Shown: positions 1 to 10,028 of the stretch, piece after piece
How positions within the stretch are numbered: position 1 is the stretch's first letter
Layout: each line of letters opens with the position of its first letter
Assembly: GCA_016098155.1 (NCBI GenBank)
Contig: JAAAJB010000230.1
Coordinates: 14,189 to 51,656 of the forward strand
Direction: 5' to 3'
DNA from: Actinomortierella ambigua
Lineage: Eukaryota > Mortierellomycota > Mortierellomycetes > Mortierellales > Mortierellaceae
DNA length: 37,468 bases
Notes under the pieces: generated by a model
Database searches by the model: none
Told to the model about the DNA's origin: nothing
The model's input: only the letters and a program-made list of their open reading frames with translations
Position numbers and translations under genes: made by a program

Positions 1-394
1 CCCTTCTGGATACCCCCAACCCCCCCATCGGTTTGTTTTGTCCCCCCCTCCCCCCTCATACACATGCCCCCCCCCCCAAAAAAAAACTTCCCCCTCCACA
101 TCCCCTTCTTCTCATTCCTTCTCCCTCCCCCTCTCCCCATTCCTTACTTCTCCACACCTTTCCCCTCTTCTCTCTCCTCCTTCCCTTCCCCCCTCTCAGA
201 ATGATGGCGTTGAACTGCAGCTCAATAAAGATTTGCTACTTGACACTCTCAGCCAATAGGGAAAAGAAAAACGGAGTCTATCTGTCCAGGGCGTTTCCCT
301 ACTTTATAACATTTACAAGAAGAACAAAAGAGTCGAGTCTCGCCCCTTACTTTTTTTTTGATGGTGAAATGCTGAGTACTAAAAAAGTTGAATG
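1..394. other. C/T-rich flank downstream of the first gene
   Basis: The first 200 bases are very C- and T-rich, with several runs of six to eleven C. Frames that stay open here encode only Pro/Ser/Leu-rich low-complexity peptide and are not credible genes. The stretch lies 3' of the minus-strand small membrane protein and probably holds its 3' UTR. No repeat family or RNA gene is recognised. Confidence 0.5.
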
Positions 395-673
395 TTACTG
401 CTGTTGTTGTTGATACTGCTGGTGTTGGCGCTGTTGTCTTGCATGGGAGACATGGTTGTATATCCGGTAGAAGCGATAGCCCAGTAAGAGAAAGGCCAAT
501 GCCATCAGCCAAGGCAGCTTGCCCCTCCATATGCCTCGTTGGCGTCGCTGCTGTTGCAGACGACCTGGATAGGCATCTGCCTCGTTGCGACGCGTCCTTG
601 CTCTTTTCAGCGCCTCCTGTTGCTGGGTGCTGAGCTTTGATGATCTGGCTAGTCGACGCGATTGTTGTAGCAT
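395..673 (-). CDS. small single-pass membrane protein, function unknown
   Basis: An intronless frame of 92 residues. The N-terminal half is strongly basic and Gln-rich (many Arg, with a motif ALKRARTRRNEAD). Around residues 52-67 there is one hydrophobic segment (LPWLMALAFLLLGYRFYRIY) that should span a membrane, followed by a short Gln/His-rich tail ending in a Gln run. The basic stretch before the segment suggests an N-in orientation under the positive-inside rule. Synonymous positions are GC-leaning as in the neighbouring real genes, which supports coding. The gene is divergent from the Vps3844-like gene, with 284 bases between the start codons. I do not recognise a family. Organelle localisation (ER or mitochondrial inner membrane) cannot be decided from sequence. 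It could also be the last exon of a longer gene, although an ATG in good context opens the frame. Confidence 0.5.
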   Translation of the reverse strand: MLQQSRRLARSSKLSTQQQEALKRARTRRNEADAYPGRLQQQRRQRGIWRGKLPWLMALAFLLLGYRFYRIYNHVSHARQQRQHQQYQQQQQ

Positions 674-957
674 GGAAAACGTGAAATGTGCATGCCGCGC
701 ATATTGCGGCGCTGTGACGTACTGAAAAAAAGTGGGAGTGACTGCGTTCTACGACTCCCTCGAACGCGAACTGCCTGACCCCTGCTGCCTGACCTCTCCC
801 ACTCCGCATTCATTACCTTTGCATCCTCCCTTTCCCCTCCTTTTCCTTTGGCCTTTTTTTTTCTTTTTATACCGGCAGGAAGATAGAACACTCAGAGAGC
901 GAGCGAGCGAGACCAACAAAAAAAAAGACACCAGCACACAGTACATTACATTGCAAC
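674..957. promoter_or_regulatory. shared divergent promoter region
   Basis: This 284-base gap separates the start codons of two divergent genes and must carry both promoters. On the + strand it has a C/T-rich stretch and a TATA-like TTTTTATAC near 865-873, about 85 bases before the + strand ATG, followed by a GAGCGAGCGAGCGAGA purine run. No specific factor site is called. Confidence 0.4.
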
Positions 958-2785
958 ATGAAGTTGTTCTCACTCTCCGTGGCTGCCGTGTTGCTCACGT
1001 TCAGCGCCACCGCCAAGGCAGCCCTCGTCGACTCTCCCACCGTCTACTTCTTCTCAAACGCCAACAATGCCAACAACCACGACAACAACAACAACAAGCC
1101 CTTGCGTTCTTTGAATGGCCAAGAGGCTCGCATGGCGTTCTCGCACCTGTTGAGCTTGGATGCCTGGGATCGCTCCTTTGGTCTGGTCGAGGACACCGAA
1201 GCCATTGATTTCCATGGTGCCCTGCAACACGTTTTTGGCGCCATGGGCCTGCACCGCAAGAATCTCCTCGCCACCGGTGGTAGTCACCTGATGATGATCA
1301 TTGACGGCATCAAGGACACGGATGGTAATGGGTCATTTCGTCGACTCTCAGTCCCTCATCCCCCCCCCTCTGTATCCAGCACGAGAGGGCAGCGCTATGC
1401 TTGAATGGACGGAACGCCCCTCCTCCCCTTTTGCTAACACTCTTATGTCTCTTGATTTCACACATGACATGACGTGTGTATGCGTGTACGTGTGGGATAT
1501 AATAGATGTGATGCCCTCATACAACCCAGTGTTCACGATCGACTCCAAGTCGAGCGTGCACGACATGGCCACGGAACTGCAAGCACGCGTTCCCGTGAAT
1601 GACCGCTTCATTTTCAATACTGTAAGGATTTTCAACTCTGACGCGGGGGGGGGGTCCAGGCTTGGGCGTGCTATCGCTTCATTCCAATCACACGAAAAGA
1701 AAAAGAGCGACAAAAATATTGAACCTCTTCCTTTTTTTTTAACCTTCCTGTAGCACAAAGCCTCACTTTCGGGAGATGCTCTCACCAACGAACACTATCT
1801 GGCGAAGCTGCATGCCGACATTGATCTGACCGTCTTTGATCTCACGAAGAAGGTACCAGCGACGACTACTTTAAACCACTGGATTTGGACTTGAGGCTCA
1901 TTGTTTTTATATATCTGGATACTCAACGGTTCACTCGACCTTTTTGTTTGTTTGTTTGTTTATTTGATTGTTTTAGGCCGACGCATTGTTCCTGGAGGAG
2001 GCCGTGTCATTGAGCAGCTACATTGAAAAGTATGCCAAGGCGCAGGTCAAGGATGAGACTTCCGACTTTGTCTATATCGACATTGCCGGTCTGGCGGCTC
2101 TCGAGGCTGAGCATGGCATCGACTCGGTTCAGTACAAGCAGGCTGTCAAGATCCTGAAGGAGTTTATCCAAAAGGTATCGTTTTTTCTCACATCCAGCAC
2201 AGGAGAAAAGGAAACCAAAAAAAAATAAGGCCATCAATATTCATATGCTGCCTGATTGCGTATCTAACTCCCCAACTACTCTCCAAACAAACAAACGATA
2301 AAAACCTACAGGAGCTTCTGCCCGACTTTGCGCAGGTCCACGAAGAGTGGTCAGCGACGATCCTTTTGAACAGTCCCTCTGCGCCCGCAGCCATCCTGGG
2401 CGGTGTGGATGCCTACGAGAGATCGACGCGCCACCTGTACCAGAAGCGCCAGGCACCTCTCGCTGGCAGCGCCTCTTCTTGCTTTGCCACCCAACAGGAC
2501 TGTGAGACCTCGACTTCGAGCTGCTCGCAAGGTCGTGGCACATGTGTGCTCAGCAACGCCGCCAACTGCTACCACTGCCAATGCGCCAACGTCAACGGCA
2601 CCCAGTACAGTGGCGCCTCGTGCGAAAAGATTGACATCTCCGTCCAGTTCCACCTCTTCTTCTGGCTCATCTTTGGCCTCGTCACCCTCGTCGGCGTTTC
2701 CATCGCCTTGATCGTTCAAATGGGTAGCCATTCCCAGGGTGGCGTCCCCGTTGGACCGACACGGGCACAACTCAAGCGCGATTGA
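958..2785 (+). CDS. ER/vacuolar-sorting type I membrane protein with Vps3844-type C-terminal domain
   Basis: Five exons (958-1324, 1530-1621, 1754-1852, 1977-2174, 2312-2785) with matching phases give 409 residues. Residues 1-21 form a signal peptide (hydrophobic core ending SATAKA). The middle is a lumenal domain without recognised catalytic motifs. Near the C-terminus, residues 309-356 hold eight cysteines in an EGF-like spacing (C309, C316, C323, C330, C338, C341, C343, C356), followed directly by a transmembrane helix (about 363-387) and a short cytoplasmic tail ending RAQLKRD. A Cys-rich module followed at once by one membrane helix is characteristic of the fungal Vps3844/DUF3844 C-terminal domain, described as ER-resident and linked to vacuolar protein sorting. 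The lumenal function is inferred only. Introns are 99-205 nt with good gt...ag borders. An Asn-rich patch at residues 36-47 is low complexity. Confidence 0.82.
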
Positions 2786-3014
2786 TTATAACAAAAAGAA
2801 AGATACAAGGAAAAAAAAAAGAAAGATAACATGAAATGTAAAAAGGAAGGCGGAGAAAGAGAGAGAGGAGAGGGCTTTGAGGCCATCAAATAAAGCAGCT
2901 TGAATTTTCAATGTTCAACCCCTTACCCCACCCAAAGCAAGTTCCTTCCCACTTGCTCATCACAAAATCAAAGTTACCCGAAAAAAAAAATAGCGAAAAA
3001 TGACAGTTGGTAGT
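2786..3014. other. convergent intergenic region
   Basis: This short A-rich gap separates the 3' ends of the Vps3844-like gene (+) and the large orphan gene (-). It contains the + strand poly(A) signal listed separately and several A runs. The two 3' UTRs probably abut or overlap here. Confidence 0.5.
2889..2894 (+). terminator. poly(A) signal AATAAA
   Basis: A canonical AATAAA lies 104 bases past the stop codon of the Vps3844-like gene, in an A-rich 3' region. The position fits a normal fungal 3' UTR. Confidence 0.55.
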
Positions 3015-6000
3015 TTATGTGCAAAACCCACTGGCCCACTGAAGCATGCAAAATCCTACTTGGATCCTAATTTTGTCACTCTTCTGTAACTCCACCCCCT
3101 TGAAAAGATCCGCAGCCATCTGCTCGTCCTCCAGAGCCAACTTCTGCTGCAAGCTCGCAAAGCCTCGACTACGTGCTACCTCCTGCAACCAGACTGGCAC
3201 ACCTCGGCGTCTGTTTGCCTTGTCGTGAGCACTAGGACTCTCTTGGCAGGAAAATATATCTACAAACTGGAGAGGGGAGAGGGAGAAAATGAAATGCTCG
3301 TGAGGATGATGGGGGATGACATCGGAAAAGAACATACACACGCAAAAGAGAGTAGTTTTCCTCCTTCCTTCTCTTCCTCCTTCCCCAACCCTTTGATCCA
3401 CAACCCAAGGAAAAGCTTGTGTATTTACCGCTCCAAGTAACGCAAGGATATCGACAGCGACGCGCCGATGTCTCACCAGCTCTTGTTGCCTCTGCTCTGG
3501 ATAGAAGATTGGTTCGTCATCCGTCCAGATTTGCTCCGCATCCGTCTCCAGGCCCCGACGACAGGACAGTGCCTCACTCTGCATCGGCGCATCAAGCAGG
3601 ACTTGCTCCGCAAGCCAACGATCCACCAAATGTTCGGCCATAGCCTTGTACCGCGGATGTCTGGCCGGTAAAAGGCGGAGCAGTGGAACCACCATCGGCT
3701 TCTGTGCTTGTGCTGTGTCGGAAGTAGTTGTCAGGGTGTGCATGAGGATCGTCATTGGAGAATAAAAGGCTAGTCGACGGTCAAGTGGCACTGGTCGTGT
3801 CAACAAGCTAAAGAGAGGCTCGAGCGACGTCCACACGGTCGAGTTGTCCACCTTGTGCGAGGATACAATTTAAAAGAATATTAGACACGCGCCTTGAAAG
3901 TATTGACGTGCAAATTAAAAACATATAATGGGGCTTCACTTACACAAAGCACAATTTGATCGACAATAACATCCATGCAGAGATCCAGCACTAGCCCCAC
4001 AGGAAAGTTGATTCCGTCACCTTCCTCGTCTTGCACACCATACGTTTCAGATTCATCTTCACCAAGAAGAAAAGAACGCAACCTGATACATCCATTGGCC
4101 GAGTCTCGAACCTGGACATCTAGAGCCATCTGGGCCACAGCCATCGCCATCTCAAAGACGAGCATGGGCTGGTCTCGCCAAACGATAGGACACATTTCCA
4201 CTGCAAAACCAAGCATCACCTCACAAACAGGCGTCGGGAATAGCCTCTTGCTGCGGTTGTTGCATGACGCCTCGCTGTTGTCTTTGGTGTACTGGTGCAC
4301 CATAGCGATCATTAGACGAATGATATGCAGCGCACAATCGGCTGCCGGTGCCTTCCAAGACAACGAGAGATGACCCTCTGCCTCCCTGGCATTCCGGGAA
4401 TGATGGGGTGTCGTCGCTACTGTGGGTGGAGGTGATGGCGAAGGTGCGAGTCTGGTTTCCAGGATCCACTTGAGCACCGACTGGAGCGATGTTGACATTA
4501 AGCCTTCATTGGCGGTATTGCCGCCGTTGTCATCTACAGCTTCTGGAAGGAGAAGTGTCGTGTAGAACATAGCCTTGACTGCGTGCGACAACTCGCGCCA
4601 AAACTCGGCGCCGGGCGTCACACGATCCAGGAGCTCGGCTGACCGAAGGATGCGTTCTTTAGAGGCAACTTTCCACAGTGCATCGATAGACAAAATGACA
4701 TAGGAGAACGGAACAGCGAATAGACAGCTTAATTAATCGTAGATATGGTCTCTCTTCACTCTGTTTTTTCCTCTGTCCTACCATCATACTAGAGGCTCAA
4801 GTCAAAATACCATGGCATGCATTCAGAAGATGAAGATCCTTGCAGGACTCTTGGCTTCGAGAGGCAGGTCGTGCTAGTTTTTCCAACGTCCGGAACAGCG
4901 CTTGGTCTAATGTTACACAGGCCCATATCGAATTAATGAACACATACCGGAAACCATTCATTAAACATGTACAGCTCAAGTGTCAAGCAGCAAGTTTGGT
5001 TCAATGACTTTTTGACGAAATAAGTAGCTTCGTCCCTTTCCCCTCTCCTTCCCACTCCCGCTATTGCCATAGGACTCAAACATTCGCACAATCGTATGTC
5101 ACCCATGAGCATGCAAGTATGCAACTATTCATCCAAGTAAAGCAATAGCATACCAAGGGACTCTGATAGTCGAATGTGAGCTACACTCAGAGAGTAGCAC
5201 ATCAGACTGCATGCAACTGATTGCAAATGTGCGTAGGTTAAATAGGCGATCTCCTCAATCATGAAAAGTGCCCTCTCAAGGATGTGCAGGTCTTGTGGCG
5301 AGATGGAGGGGGGATTGTCGTTGTTGACCCCATCGTTATTCATATGACTAGCTTGCACCATGGATGTGGATACTTTGCGAACGACACTCTATATAAAAGT
5401 TTCGATTGACAAAAAAAAACACGAGCACTGAACACCGTTGCCCACAGAGATTATGTCAATCATGGTCAGATGTGAAGTCTTCGAGAATCCGAGCCTACCT
5501 TTAGACAAATAGCAATGGCGGGGGAGCGCGACATGCGAGTGGTGCTGCTTAGGCAAGTGGCATAGTCAAGACCCGATTCAGCAGACGAGCCAGGCGGCAA
5601 GCTGGAGAGCCAAAGTTTTACCTACCAATACAGACATAATAAAAAAGGGAGGCAGGTTGTTTTGTTTTCTGTCAAGTCAGAATCATCAACTATGTCTTTT
5701 TACAATGCACAGCTCGATGCTTTACTACTGCGTTTGAACCTACCAGATCGCACGAAAGTTCACTTGGATTAGCGTCTTTGCCATAATCTCCACACAACCC
5801 AATGTCGATTTCTAGGAGCCATGGGAGGAGCACATGAATGTGTCGTAGAAGAAGTTTCTGCACGTAGTCTTTCTTTGGATGATCTGCACGACAGGATGAT
5901 TTGAGCCCGTCCATGACTCTTGAGCTGGAAAAGGGTCTTAATGCTATGTGGGACAAGAGAAGCATTGAAAAGTTGGATATGAAGATGGCCAGTTATAGTT

Positions 6001-8002
6001 GGCTCCTCCAAAGGGATACCTCCGCCAGCTCGTAGTGGCGCCCCCTGCTGGACTTACCGGTGGATGATGTGGTGTTCTTTGCAACCTACATGAAAGGTTG
6101 TGTTGCGTCAGTATGTTAACATGACTAACCACGACGCGCTACGGAACGTTAATGTCAAAACGAGACGCACCACGTAGAGATATGTCAGCTGTATCCAGCT
6201 TGGTCCATGGAGATGGTCAAGCCCATGACTACTGATCAGCATCTTGCTCAGGCACTCTAGCAGCGAATCATCCGCTCTGGGAAGAGAACAAAATCAGAAC
6301 CGAGACTAAAAGTGAGCTTCCTGTTCAACGTGAGTATTTAGCATTACCCTTCCTGGCTTGATCTAATGGCTTGTTATTAGGTACATCATGGGTAGATTCC
6401 GCGAAGCTGATTCATAGATTATTGAAAGAAAGAGTTTCTGTCGATCATTGAGCGCTGAAATATCCGCATCTTTCATCCCACGCGATAGAATGGGCTGGAT
6501 ACACGCAAGTGGAGATAAGTCTAGAAGACATATTCGTAGATATCTCTGACGTTAGCATTATTGAAGAGGCCTCATTTTATGCTACGACGGGAGCTGGTGG
6601 CAAAAGTCTTAGCAAATCATACAAACTGGTACAACAAAGGAAACACTCTTACCTATGGTCGATGCCAAGGTCTGTACATTTGAGTGCAATGCTTCCACGG
6701 AAAGTCCTTGTAAGGAACGCTGTTCACAAACGTAGAGTGTAGATACCACCAGACGATTGACCAGGGTATTGTAAATCTGCGATTCTAGCCCTCTCGACGC
6801 CAGCGCTCGAAGCAGTGTCCCTGATCGAACTAATGTGAGACTTTAGTGATCACGAATTTTTGTTGGAGTCTTATCATCGAAGCTATATGCCCTTTTTTTT
6901 TCGTCTTTGGCATACATAGCCTTCCCCCGATTGAGCTCGGCAAATCCTTTGGTACCAAGTATCCTTCAAGGAAGACGAAGATGTCTAGGCAGCTTAACAG
7001 TGCGGCAACAAGATGCATCGGTTGCTTTTTCCACCATGATACGTCCTGGGATTATAGAGGTTTATAGCATGGATCAGGCTTTACTTTTGTTTCGCGCGGT
7101 ACGACGAGAGAGTGGACGAAAATAAAAAACAAAAGCCTACCTTATAAATTGGCAAGATGGTCTCATGAATGATACTAGTGACTGTAGACATAGTGCCTGC
7201 CATCAGCCTCCTTATACAACTTTCCCCTGTCGTTGGGGTTGTCTGCTCAAGTACGTCCTGAAATGCTGCAACGATGAATGCTACTACCATTGTTGCTGTG
7301 TATTTTTTTTGTCGGAATGACGGAAGGGCAGTTAGGAGATAGGGGAAGAGAGTTGGAACCAAATCCGTATCCACAATCAGCACCATGATAAAAGTTTGCA
7401 CTTACCAGCCTCCACGTCATGCTCTCGGTGGGGATCACTCGCCGCATGACCATCTCGGATCCCCACAAGTCGCTCACGCACTGGTACAAGGACCTTCGCT
7501 TCCGTCAGCTTGAACAGCAGCGGTATGGCACGGTCACCTTGCAAGAGCACCGATCCACACATACCAGACAAACACCCTTTGTACCCCTCCAAAATCGCCG
7601 TGTAGAGAAAATCCAAGAGTCCCTCTTTGGACTGGGCATCCCCGTCTCTGTCCATTTCCCACACTTTTCGTAGAGTGTCTTCAAACACCTGGCTAAAAAA
7701 TCGACCGAGCGCCTCCAGTGCTCCACGAGATGTCAATGTTTGGCAGGCTAGTGCCAGGTCTCCTTCCTAGTCAAGTATTCATTGAGAACGGAAAATGCAA
7801 TGGAGCTGGGTGTTACAGATGTGATATAGAGGAGGGGTTCGCTCTTCTTCATCAAACAGCACGAGAAAGAGAGAGAGAGGGGTAAGAAATAAAATGAAAG
7901 GGACAAAGATAATTATCGGCGTACACGAAGCAGCGGCTTCTGTCCGCGAGCGACCTGCTCGAGGCAAAGCTGAAGGATCGCAATTGATTGGTGTTCCTGC
8001 AT
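3015..8002 (-). CDS. large 15-exon protein of unknown function, probably an alpha-helical repeat protein
   Basis: Proposed exons in 5'-3' order on the minus strand: 8002-7925, 7766-7406, 7265-7141, 7045-6916, 6829-6653, 6454-6385, 6276-6171, 6085-6058, 5943-5744, 5621-5499, 5388-5154, 4906-4811, 4668-3944, 3851-3429, 3266-3015. Every junction keeps phase, giving 3,129 nt and about 1,042 residues. Most donors are gtaag/gtatg/gtagg; weaker ones are gtgcgt (after 6171), gtattt (after 4811) and the acceptor before 4668. The protein is Leu/Ala-rich with many amphipathic stretches (for example FRTLEKLARP and LLLRHIHVLLPWLLEID), which suggests a HEAT/ARM-like helical solenoid. There is no signal peptide, no membrane span and no recognised motif. 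An acidic loop (GEDESET...DEEGDG) lies before the last third. Additional 5' exons may exist above 8002. I do not recognise a family. Confidence 0.6.
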
Positions 8003-8135
8003 TATGAGAGTGTCTTGATACAGGACCGACTTTGCAAATCTTGTTGGACAAAGGTGTTGCGAAATGCACTTTCAGCTGTGCCCCAATTTTTATACCTGAT
8101 CTCGTCACAATATTTTTTTATCGTAAATTTCCACG

Positions 8136-8418
8136 ATGGATCTTCCTGGAGGCGGTTTGCCGCCACCTAGAGCTTCACAGAGATGGTAAGGAACAACCGC
8201 TAGAAGCGGGGGTTCATTGCGAGAGGGCCCGCCTTACCACTTTAATGGTTGATTAGAGCCAGGGCGATCGCTGGAGGCACTGGCGGGAAAAGTTGCAGAT
8301 TGTGCAGAGAGCCAAAAATGGAGGGAGTGCAAAGAAGGCTGTGCTCAAGCAATCACCATGGGGGAGAGGGAAGAGTCTGTCGCACAAACCATATCCTGTC
8401 CCCGAAGCACAACATTGA
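8136..8418 (+). CDS. candidate 69-residue two-exon gene (doubtful)
   Basis: Exon 8136-8185 ends at a gtaagg donor and can join 8259-8418 through an ag acceptor in phase. The result is a basic 69-residue protein starting MDLPGGGLPPPRASQR and continuing with a helical, Arg/Lys-rich segment (GDRWRHWREKLQIVQRAKN). There is no signal or membrane segment and no family is recognised. The acceptor is only two bases past another ag, and using that one gives an immediate stop. The opposite strand of the first exon can also be read as an exon of the large orphan gene, so at most one reading is right. Confidence 0.22.
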
Positions 8419-8720
8419 CAAAGATGGTAAGCAGGTGTCTTAAGCAGCACAGGCAGTTTCAGAGTGATGCCATGCATGTCCAATTGGGGCTAATGCCGTA
8501 TTACGCTTGTGTACCGGCCCGCATTTCTTGCAAGGAACCGGTTTTTCGATCGAGTTCCTGGGGTGAATACTCCCCGCACAGTCTAAGCCACATGACAGTA
8601 CTCCTCCAGACCTCCGCAATCTGCGATACTGCGGATGAAGTTGCTTTAAATTGGCTCGTTGGCACAAAATTTCTCAAGCTATTTCCCACACTCCCTCATC
8701 TTTCCCATTCTCTCTCCACC

Positions 8721-9557
8721 ATGGCAACACCAACCCCCTCGCAGGAAATGAACTTCTATGACATTGCAATGCGCCAGCCAATTGCAAATAATTGCGCGGC
8801 TGTAAACCCCTGGAAGTCCCGACTGGCGCTCAACTTCAAGAATGTTCCCTATTCCACCACCTGGGTTCCTCTGCCAGAGATTGCTCAAGTTCGTCGCGGT
8901 CTCGGTATGGAGCCCTGTCGCAAGTTCGCCGACGGCACAGGATTCTATACACTCCCCATTCTGGTTGATCCCAACACAGGCTCCAAGGTCGGCGACTCCT
9001 TCGACATTGCTGTCTATTTGCAAGCCAAGTACCCGAACGCAGGCGCCGGCGACCTGTTCCCTCCCCAGCAACTCGATTTCGTCTTCAAGACCGATGGACC
9101 ACTGCTTGTACCCCTGTCAGATCGGACAGTGGGCGAGCACGACGAGTACTCCAAATTCAACGAACAGGTCGATGCGGCATTCACAAGTCATACCATTCTT
9201 ATGGGATACTATCTGCCCTTTGATCCCGCCCACGCTGAGGCTAGCAGGGCCGAGTTCCTTCGACGTGCTGGCATGGATTCTTGGGAGGCCTTTAACGTGC
9301 AGGGGGAGGCGCGAGAGAAGGTCCTTGAATCATTCCGTGTCATGCTGGGTGACCTTGGCAAGCTCTTCTTGAGGGACCCCAGTGGACCCTTCCTCTTGGG
9401 CCAGAAGGCCAGCTATGCCGATCTCATCGTCGGCGGATGGCTGCGCATGGCGCGTGCGACTCTCCCAAAGAATGAGTGGGAGGAGTTGAAGAGCTGGCAC
9501 GGAGGTATCTTTGGACGCCTACATGATAGTCTGGACAAGTACGCGGAGGTCAAGTAG
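8721..9557 (+). CDS. glutathione S-transferase-like protein (beta-etherase/LigE-type N-terminus)
   Basis: A single exon of 278 residues. The N-terminal thioredoxin-like half has the pattern NPWKSRLALNFKNVPYSTTWV...EI followed by YTLPILVDP, where the cis-Pro loop lies, and then DSFDIAVYLQAKYP, which matches the glutathione-contacting segment of GSTs. The C-terminal half (about residues 125-278) is helical and has PFLLGQKASYADLIVGGWLRM, the N-capping/hydrophobic-staple motif region of GST C-terminal domains. The variant at the start of helix 1 resembles the fungal and bacterial etherase-type subgroup more than classical GSTs. No tyrosine nucleophile can be assigned with confidence, and the Ser/Asn near the N-terminus is a candidate. 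The frame stays open upstream to 8358. The ATG at 8721 is chosen because the domain begins about 11 residues later. Probably cytosolic detoxification of electrophiles; the substrate is unknown. Confidence 0.85.
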   Translation: MATPTPSQEMNFYDIAMRQPIANNCAAVNPWKSRLALNFKNVPYSTTWVPLPEIAQVRRGLGMEPCRKFADGTGFYTLPILVDPNTGSKVGDSFDIAVYLQAKYPNAGAGDLFPPQQLDFVFKTDGPLLVPLSDRTVGEHDEYSKFNEQVDAAFTSHTILMGYYLPFDPAHAEASRAEFLRRAGMDSWEAFNVQGEAREKVLESFRVMLGDLGKLFLRDPSGPFLLGQKASYADLIVGGWLRMARATLPKNEWEELKSWHGGIFGRLHDSLDKYAEVK

Positions 9558-10028
9558 GACTGCTGGCGGTAGTCCAAAACTTCAAGATATACAGCCCAAT
9601 GATCTCGATCAATAATACAATTTTCCCAAACTTCCTGTACAGTGTAATAATTGTTGTGTTGATGCACGCGTGTCATCTTTCTCAAACAGTCTCGAATGGA
9701 TATGGAAGCAACAGCAATATGCCTCGTGCTTCATGCCCCTTCTCAACGTCTGAATGTCTGTTTCGGTGTCCTGGTCGGAGTTCAGATCCCGGAGGACGTT
9801 GTCCAAAAATGGTGGCACCGCACCACCTTATGTGACTGCTATCAGTGTTTACTTCCACCCGTACCTGACCCTTTTCACCCTCTCCTTTCTTTCTTTGTCT
9901 CCGGCACGTCCCTGGGCTTCTACCACCCTTCACGCCTCCGTCTCCTCCTCCTCCATTCTCCTTTTGTTGGTGCTGCGTGGCCTTGTAACGATTCCATTTC
10001 ATTTTCTTCCAGTCTGACATTACACAAC
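9558..10028. promoter_or_regulatory. GST 3' region and EF-G1 promoter
   Basis: The first part is A/T-rich and should hold the GST 3' end (near the CAATAATAC around 9610). The last 200 bases are strongly pyrimidine-rich (CTCCTCCTCCTCC), as is common just upstream of highly expressed fungal genes. No gene is supported here. Confidence 0.45.

Noticed and set aside
249..809. 186-residue minus-strand open frame overlapping the small membrane protein
   Set aside because: Different frame from the membrane protein, no fold-like pattern, and it runs across the low-complexity 3' region and the promoter.
4933..5124. Minus-strand frame between orphan exons at 5154 and 4906
   Set aside because: It cannot be joined in phase to both neighbours, while the direct 5154-to-4906 splice is in phase, so it is treated as intron.
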